A program made the translations under genes and the position numbers. DNA of 49,266 nt from Novosphingobium guangzhouense. Lineage in GTDB: Bacteria; Pseudomonadota; Alphaproteobacteria; Sphingomonadales; Sphingomonadaceae. Shown here one piece after another: positions 25,627 to 33,446 of the stretch (positions are counted from its first letter, which is position 1; every line of letters starts with the position of its first letter). The notes below the pieces were generated by a model, which was given only the letters and a program-made list of their open reading frames with translations, did no database searches and had not been told where the DNA came from. The DNA lies in contig NZ_LYMM01000045.1 in assembly GCF_002896965.1 (NCBI RefSeq), forward strand, positions 1 to 49,266. Direction: 5' to 3'.

Positions 25627-25639
25627 AGGAACCTGCCCC

Positions 25640-26389
25640 ATGAAGACCGTCCTTGTAACCGGCGCCACCTCCGGGATCGGCGAAGCCTGTGTCCGCGCCT
25701 TCACCAAGGCCGGCTGGCGCGTCGTCGGCACCGGCCGCCGCGCCGAACGGCTGCAGGCACTGGTGGACGAACTGGGAGCGGACGCGTTCCACCCGGCCGT
25801 CTTCGACGTGCGTGACGAAGCCGCCCGCGATGCCGCGCTGGCCGCCCTTCCCGGCGACTTCGCGCAGATCGATTGCCTGGTGAACAACGCGGGCCTCGCC
25901 CTTGGTGCCGCCCCTGCGCAGGTTTCCAGCCTCGATCAGTGGAAGACAATGATCGACACCAACGTCACCGCGCTGGTTTCCCTCACTCACAAGCTGCTGC
26001 CGGGCCTTATCGAGCGCAAGGGCGCGATCGTGAACCTGTCCTCGGTCGCGGCGACGTACCCCTACACCGGCGGCAACGTCTATGGCGGCACCAAGGCCTT
26101 CGTGCGCCAGTTCTCGCTGGGTCTGCGCTCTGACCTCAACGGAACCGGGGTGCGCGTAACCTCGATCGAGCCGGGAATGGTCGAAACCGAATTCACCGTG
26201 GTCCGCAACGGCGGCGATCAGGGTGCTTCTGACAAGTTCTACGCAGGCGTCGACCCGATGACCGGGGACGACATCGCCGGGACCGTGCTGTGGGTTGCCA
26301 CGCTTCCCCCGCACGTCAACATCAACACGCTGGAACTGATGCCGGTGAACCAGTCGTTCGCGGGTTTCCAGGTCTCACGCACCAATTAA
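25640..26389 (+). CDS. Short-chain dehydrogenase/reductase (YdfG-like)
   Basis: A 249-residue classical SDR. The cofactor motif GATSGIGE is at 7-14 followed by GTGRRAERL, which favours NADP(H). NNAGLALG, and the active-site Ser and YGGTK, are intact. It resembles the YdfG group, which oxidises 3-hydroxy acids such as serine and 3-hydroxypropionate; the substrate is not certain. It follows the epimerase-like gene by 13 bases. Its stop overlaps the stop of the converging J-domain gene in the bases TTAA. Confidence 0.88.
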   Translation: MKTVLVTGATSGIGEACVRAFTKAGWRVVGTGRRAERLQALVDELGADAFHPAVFDVRDEAARDAALAALPGDFAQIDCLVNNAGLALGAAPAQVSSLDQWKTMIDTNVTALVSLTHKLLPGLIERKGAIVNLSSVAATYPYTGGNVYGGTKAFVRQFSLGLRSDLNGTGVRVTSIEPGMVETEFTVVRNGGDQGASDKFYAGVDPMTGDDIAGTVLWVATLPPHVNINTLELMPVNQSFAGFQVSRTN

Positions 26390-26670
26390 TCGGCGCAAAG
26401 CAGCCCCAGCAGCAGGTCGCGCGCGGCATTGGCCTCGTGGACCTGCTCGGAGCTGCCGCCACGGTCAGGGTGGACCAGCGCGATGCGGCGACGATGCGCC
26501 TCCACGATCTCGCGACGATCCGCCCCGGCGTCCACGCCCAGCAGCGCCCGCGCCTGCGCCGTCTCGAAGGACGGGCCAGCCACCTTGCGCTTCTTTTCCC
26601 ACGGCCAGCGACCAAGAAGCATCCGGCAGACGATGCAGCCCAGCGCAATCAGCCAGAGCAGCTTGATCAT
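26386..26670 (-). CDS. Membrane-anchored J-domain protein
   Basis: A 94-residue protein beginning MIKLLWLIALGCIVCRMLLG (one transmembrane helix), then a J-domain of about 55 residues with the essential VHPDRGG (HPD 67-69), which would recruit and stimulate DnaK at the membrane. The ATG is at 26670, 11 bases after the mipZ stop; a longer in-frame reading to 27042 would overlap mipZ out of frame and is rejected. A link with cell division is suggested only by its position behind mipZ. Confidence 0.85.
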   Translation of the reverse strand: MIKLLWLIALGCIVCRMLLGRWPWEKKRKVAGPSFETAQARALLGVDAGADRREIVEAHRRRIALVHPDRGGSSEQVHEANAARDLLLGLLCAD

Positions 26671-26681
26671 CTCCGCCCCCG

Positions 26682-27494
26682 TCAGCCTGCGGCGGCGAAG
26701 GCCGCTTCCGGCTCCCGCCGTGCCGGCACCGGCAGGTTGAGCCCCGCAACCAACCCACGCAGTTCCTGCCGCGCCACAAGATGGCTGGTGCCAAGATCGC
26801 CAAGATGTCCCTTGTCGAGCAGGGTCAGCCCCGAAGGGAACAGTTCGCGGAAGATGACGCGCTCGGAAAGGCCGGCCGCCACGCGGAAGCCCGCCCGCTT
26901 CGAGAGTTCCTGAAGAGCCCCGTCGATACGCCGCATGTTGCGCGCTTCGACGTGCTGGACGCGGTTCCTGACCACAACCCAGTCCAGTTCGCGGCGCCCT
27001 TCGTTGATGGTCTTGAGGCCGCGCTTCTTGCGCGCCTCCCACATGACTTCGGCATAGAACGACAGGCGCTTGACCTTGAAAGTCTCGCTTTCCACCTGCC
27101 CCAGAAGGTCGAAGTCGACAAAGCTGTCGTTCAGCGGCGTCACCAGCGTGTCGGCGGTGGTGGCGACGTGGCGGGCGAAAGGATCGTCGCGGCCCGGCGT
27201 GTCGAACACCAGGAAGTCGTACCCGTCCGCGATCTGTTCGGCCAGATCGTCAAGCTCGGCGATATCGTCGCCATCATAGACCGCGAAACGCGCGCCGGGC
27301 AGCGCGATTTCGCGCTTGCGCTCCGTCTCGATGCGGTTCTCAAGATAGCGATAGAGCGTGCGCTGCCGGTGATCGAGGTCGATGCAGGCCACGTTGGCGC
27401 CCTGATAGGCAAGCGCGATGGCGACATGGACGGCGGTGGTGGACTTGCCGGTGCCGCCCTTCTCGTTGGCGAAGACGATGCGATGCGCTGTCAC
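26682..27494 (-). CDS. mipZ: Division-plane positioning ATPase MipZ
   Basis: A 270-residue ParA/MinD-type ATPase. The deviant Walker A NEKGGTGKSTT is near residues 10-20, followed by ACIDLDHRQRTLYRYLENR, which is very close to the MipZ signature of Caulobacter, and FDTPGRDDPFARH. Known family role: it forms gradients from the ParB-bound origins and inhibits FtsZ assembly near the poles, placing the septum at midcell. The start is GTG at 27494 (GTG ACA GCG CAT), where similarity begins; AGGA lies 11 bases upstream. It is divergent from panC. Confidence 0.92.
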   Translation of the reverse strand: MTAHRIVFANEKGGTGKSTTAVHVAIALAYQGANVACIDLDHRQRTLYRYLENRIETERKREIALPGARFAVYDGDDIAELDDLAEQIADGYDFLVFDTPGRDDPFARHVATTADTLVTPLNDSFVDFDLLGQVESETFKVKRLSFYAEVMWEARKKRGLKTINEGRRELDWVVVRNRVQHVEARNMRRIDGALQELSKRAGFRVAAGLSERVIFRELFPSGLTLLDKGHLGDLGTSHLVARQELRGLVAGLNLPVPARREPEAAFAAAG

Positions 27495-27624
27495 GTGACC
27501 GTTATCCTGCTCGCGGGACCGAACCCGGCCCGACGTTGAAATCATTGCCCCCGCAGGTGCGCCGGGGCTAAGGCCCGAAACGCACCTTTCGGTCCTGACC
27601 ATCATACCGGAGCAGCCAAGCCCA

Positions 27625-28479
27625 ATGCAAACCGTCCACGCCCTTGATCCACTGCGCAATGCGGTTTCCGAACTGCGGACGGCCGCCCCGGTCGCGCTCG
27701 TCCCCACAATGGGCGCACTGCATGACGGCCATCTGACGCTGGTGCGCGAGGCGAAAAAGCGCGGCGCGGCGGTTGTCGTCTCGATCTTCGTCAACCCGCT
27801 CCAGTTCGGTGCGAACGAGGATCTCGACGCCTATCCGCGCCAGCTTGCCCGCGATTCGGCGCTGCTGGAGGCCGAAGGGGTCGATATCCTGTGGGCACCC
27901 ACGGCAGAAGCGATGTACCCGGCCGGGTTCGCCTCGAACATTTCGGTCGCCGGGGTAAGCGAGGGCCTGTGCGGCGCATCGCGGCCCGGTCACTTCGACG
28001 GAGTGGCCACCGTGGTCTGCAAGCTGTTCAACCAGGTCATGCCCGATATCGCCCTGTTCGGGGAAAAGGACTGGCAGCAACTGGCGGTGATCCGCCGCAT
28101 GGCCCGCGACCTTGACCTGACGCGCCCGGCGGCCGACGCGATTCTGGGCGTTCCCACCGTGCGCGAGGCGGACGGCCTCGCCATGTCCTCGCGCAATGCC
28201 TACCTTTCGGCCGAGGAGCGCGCAGCGGCAGTCTCTCTTCCCACCGCGATGCGCACGGCGATCGCCGCGATCGAGGGCGGCGCGGATGTGCCTGCGACGC
28301 TGGCGGCGCTGGAAGCGGATATCGTGGCGGGCGGTTTCCGCTCGGTCGACTACGCCGAACTGCGCGATGCTGATGACCTGAAGGTGCTGAACACGCGCTC
28401 CCACCGGCCCATGCGCCTTATCGTGGCGGCCCGGATCGGCCCTGCCCGACTGATCGACAACATGGCAGTAAACCCCTAG
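27625..28479 (+). CDS. panC: Pantothenate synthetase
   Basis: A 284-residue enzyme joining pantoate and beta-alanine with ATP in coenzyme A synthesis. The nucleotidyl-transferase signature PTMGALHDGH is at 28-37, FVNPLQFG and FGEKDWQQLAVI are conserved substrate-binding stretches, and SSRNAYLS is the KMSKS-like loop region. The length is normal. It has its own promoter region, shared with divergent mipZ (130 bases). Confidence 0.96.
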   Translation: MQTVHALDPLRNAVSELRTAAPVALVPTMGALHDGHLTLVREAKKRGAAVVVSIFVNPLQFGANEDLDAYPRQLARDSALLEAEGVDILWAPTAEAMYPAGFASNISVAGVSEGLCGASRPGHFDGVATVVCKLFNQVMPDIALFGEKDWQQLAVIRRMARDLDLTRPAADAILGVPTVREADGLAMSSRNAYLSAEERAAAVSLPTAMRTAIAAIEGGADVPATLAALEADIVAGGFRSVDYAELRDADDLKVLNTRSHRPMRLIVAARIGPARLIDNMAVNP

Positions 28480-28609
28480 CCGTATTGAATTTGCGAAAGA
28501 TTCTCACAGACATCGTCATTTGTTCGTGCAAGAGTGAAGGCATAAGCAGTTCGTCGCCCTGGGGATTGGGCAAATCGCGCCTGTGCGCGATAGAATAGGG
28601 AGCCTACCA

Positions 28610-29380
28610 ATGAAGTCGTTCGTCTGCGCGCTTGCCGCGCTTGTCGCCGTTTCGGCCACCCCCGCTTTTGCCGACCAGTCCTCCGGCCGCAAATTGCAGG
28701 AGAAGGGGCAGCAGGCGATCCCCGTCTGCACGAAGAACCTGGGCACCGTCGCGATCATCGAGCCCGACAGCCAGTGGTGGCGCGAACTGAGCCTGGGCAG
28801 CCCCGAGGCGATCCTGCGCGTCTTCGTACAGAAGTCCGGTTGCTTCACCATGGTCAACCGCGGTCGCTCGCTGCAGAACAGCGCCATGGAGCGCGCCTTG
28901 GCAGAACAGGGCGAACTGCAGAAGGGTTCCAACATCGGCAAGGGCCAGATCAAGGCCGCCGATTACTTCCTCCAACCCGATATCGTCTCTACCAACAACA
29001 ACTCCGGCGGCGGCGGCCTTGGCGGCGTGCTGGGCGGTGTCGGCGGCTTCTTCGGCCGTGGCGTGGGCGCCATCGCCGGCGGCCTCAACATCAAGAAGGG
29101 TGAGGCGAACGTCACGCTGTCGATCGTCAATTCGCGCACGACCGTGGAAGAAGCGCTGACCGAGGGCTATGCCCGCAAGTCCGACGTCAGCTTCGGCGGC
29201 GGTGGCGGCGGCGGCGGCTTCTTCGGCGGCACGTTCGGCGCGGTCGGTGGCGGCGGATACCAGAACACACAGATCGGCCAGATCATCGTGCTGGCCTATC
29301 TCGATGCCTACACCAAGCTCGTCACTCAACTGGGCGGACTGCCCGTTGATGCTTCTGCTGCGGCGCCCAAAGCGCAGTAG
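28610..29380 (+). CDS. CsgG/HfaB-like exported protein
   Basis: A 256-residue exported protein with signal peptide (MKSFVCALAALVAVSATPAF, cut near AFA-DQ). The core resembles CsgG/HfaB-family secretion or assembly proteins: VAIIEPDSQWWRELSLGSPEAI, CFTMVNRGR, ADYFLQPDI and QIIVLAYLDAYTKLV. There is no lipobox Cys after the signal, unlike CsgG itself. Two Gly-rich inserts interrupt it (SGGGGLGGVLGGVGGFFG near 135 and FGGGGGGGGFFGG near 205), and GAIAGGLNIKKGEANVTL may be a membrane-facing strand. No curli or holdfast genes are adjacent. The start ATG at 28610 fits the signal peptide. Confidence 0.75.
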   Translation: MKSFVCALAALVAVSATPAFADQSSGRKLQEKGQQAIPVCTKNLGTVAIIEPDSQWWRELSLGSPEAILRVFVQKSGCFTMVNRGRSLQNSAMERALAEQGELQKGSNIGKGQIKAADYFLQPDIVSTNNNSGGGGLGGVLGGVGGFFGRGVGAIAGGLNIKKGEANVTLSIVNSRTTVEEALTEGYARKSDVSFGGGGGGGGFFGGTFGAVGGGGYQNTQIGQIIVLAYLDAYTKLVTQLGGLPVDASAAAPKAQ

Positions 29381-29400
29381 TTTGGCAGCTTACCTTTTTA

Positions 29401-29428
29401 TTGACGGACATGAGACGAAGCGTATCTT
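29401..29428 (+). promoter_or_regulatory. Possible promoter of the 48-residue peptide gene
   Basis: TTGACG, 16 bases, TATCTT, with the start point near 29435 and about 57 bases of leader before the ATG at 29492. This stretch is clearly lower in GC than its surroundings. Confidence 0.4.
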
Positions 29429-29491
29429 CAGTTTATTGAACGATGACATGTTCAGATTCGTCATTTCCGATGATCGAAAGGGGCCGTTTCG

Positions 29492-29638
29492 ATGAAGAAA
29501 ATTGCTTTTGCCACAGCAAGTCTGGCACTTGTTCTTTCGGCAACAGCCGCCAATACGCGGGCCATTGAAACCATACCGGGAAATCTGGATACCGGAACGG
29601 CAAGGATCAGCAGCATCTGGAACTTTTTCTTCGGCTGA
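29492..29638 (+). CDS. Small exported peptide, 48 residues, unknown
   Basis: The product starts MKKIAFATASLALVLSATAA, a textbook Sec signal (two Lys, hydrophobic core, cut near residues 20-24). The mature part is only about 24-28 residues, ending SSIWNFFFG with an aromatic cluster. AAAGGGG stands 9-10 bases before the ATG, a promoter-like pair lies upstream and an intrinsic terminator follows 26 bases after the stop, so it looks like a complete, self-contained transcription unit. It lies between the CsgG-like gene and a two-component system. I know no family for it. Its reality rests on the signal peptide and flanking signals. Confidence 0.6.
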   Translation: MKKIAFATASLALVLSATAANTRAIETIPGNLDTGTARISSIWNFFFG

Positions 29639-29663
29639 AGCGCAACGGAAGATAAAATCATGG

Positions 29664-29690
29664 AAGGCGGGCCCAAGGCCCGCCTTTTTC
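29664..29690 (+). terminator. Intrinsic terminator after the small peptide gene
   Basis: AAGGCGGGC, loop CCAAG, GCCCGCCTT followed by TTTC: a strong 9-base-pair stem with a U-run. Confidence 0.85.
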
Positions 29691-29705
29691 ATAACAGCGC
29701 CGCAA

Positions 29706-29720
29706 TGACAGGCATTGTCA
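29706..29720. promoter_or_regulatory. Inverted repeat upstream of the response-regulator gene
   Basis: TGACA-GGCAT-TGTCA, 74 bases before the ATG at 29794. It could be a binding site for the response regulator itself or another factor. Only the symmetry supports this. Confidence 0.3.
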
Positions 29721-29793
29721 GAGGACATGGCTTCGGACATAAATTACCGAGGCTGAAGCCAGCAAAATATCAGTTCATTGCGGAAGCACCCTG

Positions 29794-30480
29794 ATGAACG
29801 CATTGAACATCCTTTATATTGAGGACGACACGCGCGCAGCTTCCCAAGTGGAGGAGCTGGCCGCCCATTCCGGTGACAAGCTGACCTGGTGCGCAAGCGG
29901 CAAGGACGGCCTCAAACGTGCAGGCGGCGAACGCTTCGACGTTATCGTCCTTGACCGCATGCTCCCCGACATCGACGGCATCACGATCCTGTCGCGCCTG
30001 CGCGAAAGCGGCGTCGGCACACCGGTCCTGCTGCTTTCCGCGCTCGGCCGCACGACCGACCGCGCCGAAGGACTGGATGCGGGTGCGGACGATTACCTTG
30101 CCAAACCCTTCGAGGGAGAAGAACTGCTTGCCCGCCTGCGCGCCCTACACCGCAGGGCTTCGGGGCGCGAGCATTCCGCCGTCATCCTCCATGGTGCCTT
30201 CGAATGCCACGTCAAAGCGCGCACTGCTTTTCGCGAAAACCGCCACCTCCCGCTCAGCCCCAAGGAATTCGAGCTGTTCCGCTACTTCATGGAAAATGCG
30301 GGCGAGGTCCTGACCCGCGAAATGCTGCTGCGCGACGTATGGAAGATGAACTTCGACCCCCAGACCAACGTGGTCGATGTCAACATCGGCCGCCTGCGCC
30401 GCAAGCTGGAAGACGGCTTCGATACGCCTGCGCTCGAAACCATCTGGGGCTCCGGCTACAGGCTTCTGGACGGACGGTGA
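29794..30480 (+). CDS. OmpR/PhoB-type response regulator
   Basis: A 228-residue two-component regulator. The receiver domain (about 5-120) has the acidic pocket EDD (10-12), phosphoacceptor Asp54 in VLDRMLPD, and the switch Lys in LAKPF. The winged-helix DNA-binding domain (about 130-226) has LSPKEFELFRYF, VDVNIGRLRRKL and the final WGSGYRL. It is followed after 25 bases by its histidine kinase. Signal and targets unknown; the small peptide and CsgG-like gene upstream are candidates. Confidence 0.94.
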   Translation: MNALNILYIEDDTRAASQVEELAAHSGDKLTWCASGKDGLKRAGGERFDVIVLDRMLPDIDGITILSRLRESGVGTPVLLLSALGRTTDRAEGLDAGADDYLAKPFEGEELLARLRALHRRASGREHSAVILHGAFECHVKARTAFRENRHLPLSPKEFELFRYFMENAGEVLTREMLLRDVWKMNFDPQTNVVDVNIGRLRRKLEDGFDTPALETIWGSGYRLLDGR

Positions 30481-30505
30481 AAGCGCCGGGGCGCCGCCAT
30501 CGCGC

Positions 30506-31861
30506 ATGAAGCGGCTGGCGTTCATCCGCAATTCGATCTTCGCGCAGATCGTCGGCTGGGCCATCGCCACGGCGGCGGTGATCACGTTCGGTCTCTGGCT
30601 GCTGACCAACGCCACGATCGAGCGCTCCAACCGGCAGGCACTGGAACGCGCGGTCGACGTCGATCTTGCCGGCATGGTCGATATCTACGCCAGCGGCGAC
30701 CGCGAAGAACTGACCAAGCGCATCAAGGACCGTCTGGCGCTCGCGCCGCGCAACGGGGATGCGGCGCACTATCTCCTCGCAGATGGGCGCGGCAGGCGGA
30801 TTGCCGGCGACCTGACGCAATGGCCGGGCTTGCGCGCCAGCACCTCGCAGGCCGCCGACATTCGTATCACTAGCGGCAACCTGGCCTTCGCGCGCGCAAC
30901 GCAACTTGGCCCGGATCTGAAGCTTCTGGTTGCCCACGAGTATCGCGATCTTTCGACACTCCTTCGGCAAGTCGCGCTGGTGTTCCTGACCGGCGGCGTA
31001 CTGGCAACGCTGGCCGTTGCGCTGGGCGGCTGGACGGCCGCGCATCGGCTGGCGGGCAGGCTGGAACGAATCAATGCCGCCTTCCGCCAGCCGGACGACC
31101 TGGCTCTGGAAGAACTGGCGCGAGGGTCCGCCGGGCATGACGAGATCGACGAACTCACCGCCCATTCCGGCAACGCGCTTGCCCGCCTCAAGCGCCTCGC
31201 CGCCGCCCACCGCGAAACGACGGACCATGTCGCGCACGAAATGCGCACCCCGCTTATGCACCTCGACAATCGGCTGGTGAAGGCGCTGGCGGCCACGCCC
31301 GATGCCGAAACCGCCGCCCGCATCGCCGATGCCCGCACCGAAATCCGTGGGATCATCCGCATGCTGGAATCGCTGCTCGACATCGCTGCAAGCGAAGCGC
31401 GGCGGGGGGACCGCCACGGGCTTTCGCCGGTCGATCTCAGCGCGCTCACCGCCCGGCTGGGCGAACTCTACGCCGACAGCGCCGAAGAATCCGACCACCG
31501 CCTGATCCTTGACATCGAAGCCGGCGTGGCGATCGCGGGCGAGGAAATGTCGCTTACCCGGCTGGTCACCAACCTGCTGGACAACGCCTTCAAGTTTGTG
31601 CCGCCGGGCGGCACAGTCCGCCTGACGCTTCGGCGCGGCCCGGTGCTGATCGTCAGCGACGATGGGCCCGGCATCGCGCCAGAACACCGCGATGGCATCT
31701 TCGAGAAGTTTGCGCGTGGCGGCAGTTCGCTGGGCACCGAAGGCGCGGGGCTGGGCCTGGCGCTGTGCCGGGCCATCGCAGAGCGGCATCATCTGGAAAT
31801 ATCGCTTGCCCCCAGCGATAAGGGGGCATGCTTCACCGTCTCACCCGAATTCCGGCACTAG
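30506..31861 (+). CDS. Sensor histidine kinase
   Basis: A 451-residue inner-membrane kinase. TM1 is about 13-35, a periplasmic sensor loop of roughly 115 residues follows, TM2 is about 155-178, then HAMP, and the dimerization domain with phospho-His244 (HVAHEMRTPLMHL). The ATPase domain has the N box NLLDNAFKFV and G boxes DDGPGIA and GAGLGLALCR. The ATG at 30506 begins a normal N-terminal anchor; an in-frame start at 30377 lies inside the regulator gene and is rejected. It forms a pair with the regulator at 29794. Confidence 0.94.
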   Translation: MKRLAFIRNSIFAQIVGWAIATAAVITFGLWLLTNATIERSNRQALERAVDVDLAGMVDIYASGDREELTKRIKDRLALAPRNGDAAHYLLADGRGRRIAGDLTQWPGLRASTSQAADIRITSGNLAFARATQLGPDLKLLVAHEYRDLSTLLRQVALVFLTGGVLATLAVALGGWTAAHRLAGRLERINAAFRQPDDLALEELARGSAGHDEIDELTAHSGNALARLKRLAAAHRETTDHVAHEMRTPLMHLDNRLVKALAATPDAETAARIADARTEIRGIIRMLESLLDIAASEARRGDRHGLSPVDLSALTARLGELYADSAEESDHRLILDIEAGVAIAGEEMSLTRLVTNLLDNAFKFVPPGGTVRLTLRRGPVLIVSDDGPGIAPEHRDGIFEKFARGGSSLGTEGAGLGLALCRAIAERHHLEISLAPSDKGACFTVSPEFRH

Positions 31862-31864
31862 GCC

Positions 31865-33367
31865 TTACAGCGTAACGCCGCGTTTCCAGATGCCGATTGC
31901 GCGCTCATCGTTGCTTTCGTTGCGGGCCGGTTCCCCGCTGGCGACGGCAATGATGCGGTCCAGCAGCAAGTCCGCCGCGCCGGTCATGCCCTTTTCCAGC
32001 ACAAGTCCCGCGTCGAAGTCGATCCAGCCCGGCTTGCGCTCTGCAAGCGCGTGGTTGGAGGCGATCTTCATCGTCGGCACAGGGCTGCCAAGCGGCGTTC
32101 CGCGGCCCGTGGAGAACAGCGTGATCGTCGCCCCTGCCGCCGCCAGCGCAGTGGTGGACACGGCATCGTTGCCGGGGGCTTCCAGAACGGTAAGCCCCGT
32201 CGTGGCAATCCGCTCGCCATAGCCGATCACGTCGCACACCGGGGCAAGGCCGCCCTTCTGCACCGCGCCGAGCGACTTTTCTTCCAGCGTGGTGATGCCA
32301 CCCGCGATGTTGCCGGGGCTGGGATTCTCCGAAACCGGCTCTCCATTCTCGATGAAGTAGCGCTTGAAGGAATTGACCAGACCGGACAGCTTTTCGAACA
32401 CCTCTTCGCTGGTCGCGCGCTCCAGCAGCAGGTTCTCGGCGCCGAAGATTTCAGGGATTTCCGTCAGGATCGCTGCCCCGCCCGCTTCGGTCACGGCATC
32501 GGCCATGAGCCCGATCAGAGGATTGGCGGTCAACCCGCTCATCGCATCCGATCCGCCACACTTCACGCCCAGGCGCAGCTTGGAAAGCGACACTTCCTCG
32601 CGTTCGTCGGCGACCATCAGGCCGAGCAGTTCGTCGATCAGCGCCTCCCCCGCGGCGAACTCATCACTCTCGGACTGGGCGCGCAGCACGCGCAGACGAT
32701 CTCGGCGATCCTCCGGAATACGCTTGAGCAGTTCCTCCAGCTGGTTCGATTCGCAGCCCAGCCCCAGCAGCAGCACGCCGCCCGCATTGGGGTTGAGCGC
32801 CAGCGAGGCGATCACCGCGGCCGTACCGTCAAGGTCCGCCCCCAGCTGAGAACAGCCGAACGGGTGGTTGAAGGCATGGACACCATCAACGTTCGCCGGC
32901 GCCCGCAGATTGCCTTTCGCCGCCAGACGTTCCCCCAGCCGGCCGACACAGCCGACCGTGGGCAGAATCCACAATTCGTTGCGGGTGCCCACGCTGCCAT
33001 CGGCCCGGACGTAGCCCCGGAACGTGCGCGAGGACTGTGCCGCGTGCTCCTCAACTTGCGCGCCGGAAAAGGCATAGGCCTTTTCACCCGACAACGCGGT
33101 GTGGACGTTGTGGACATGGACATGTTCACCCACCGCGATGTCGCGCGTGGCAAGGCCGATCGGCGCGCGATAGCGACGCACCGGCGCGCCAGCCACAATC
33201 GGCACGACGGCGAACTTGTGCCCCGCCGGAATCGCATCGATCAACCTTACCGCCTGGCCGTCCACCACGACCTCCGCGCCCGCCTCAAGCGGCTGCAGGG
33301 CGACGGCGACGTGATCCTCGGCGGAAATCCGCATCACGATGACAGGTTTGGAAAGCGTTTCGATCAT
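31865..33367 (-). CDS. uxaA: Altronate dehydratase
   Basis: A 500-residue UxaA, which dehydrates D-altronate to 2-keto-3-deoxy-gluconate in hexuronate catabolism. The N-terminal SAF domain (to about 95) has the HVHVHNVHT segment, and the large domain has RNELWILPTVGCV, FNHPFGCSQL, LGLGCESNQ, CGGSDAMSGLTANP and NPSPGNIAGGITTLEEKSLG, with several conserved Cys for an iron site. The start at 33367 is chosen because the reading frame above it crosses a perfect operator-like palindrome and lacks similarity; a GTG at 33427 is the alternative. It is divergent from uxaC. Confidence 0.94.
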   Translation of the reverse strand: MIETLSKPVIVMRISAEDHVAVALQPLEAGAEVVVDGQAVRLIDAIPAGHKFAVVPIVAGAPVRRYRAPIGLATRDIAVGEHVHVHNVHTALSGEKAYAFSGAQVEEHAAQSSRTFRGYVRADGSVGTRNELWILPTVGCVGRLGERLAAKGNLRAPANVDGVHAFNHPFGCSQLGADLDGTAAVIASLALNPNAGGVLLLGLGCESNQLEELLKRIPEDRRDRLRVLRAQSESDEFAAGEALIDELLGLMVADEREEVSLSKLRLGVKCGGSDAMSGLTANPLIGLMADAVTEAGGAAILTEIPEIFGAENLLLERATSEEVFEKLSGLVNSFKRYFIENGEPVSENPSPGNIAGGITTLEEKSLGAVQKGGLAPVCDVIGYGERIATTGLTVLEAPGNDAVSTTALAAAGATITLFSTGRGTPLGSPVPTMKIASNHALAERKPGWIDFDAGLVLEKGMTGAADLLLDRIIAVASGEPARNESNDERAIGIWKRGVTL

Positions 33368-33385
33368 GCCCCGCCGATACAGCAT

Positions 33386-33399
33386 TGCCAGCGCTGGCA
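33386..33399. promoter_or_regulatory. LacI-type operator between uxaA and uxaC
   Basis: TGCCAGCGCTGGCA is a perfect 14-base palindrome with the AGCGCT centre seen in LacI-family operators. It lies in the 79-base divergent gap, 19 bases before the uxaA ATG and about 48 before that of uxaC. It shares the pattern TGNNAGCGCTNNCA with the site at 37467. Confidence 0.6.
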
Positions 33400-33446
33400 C
33401 AACTCGGTAATCGAGCGGCAAACGCACTCTTCGAGGAGCCTAAAGG

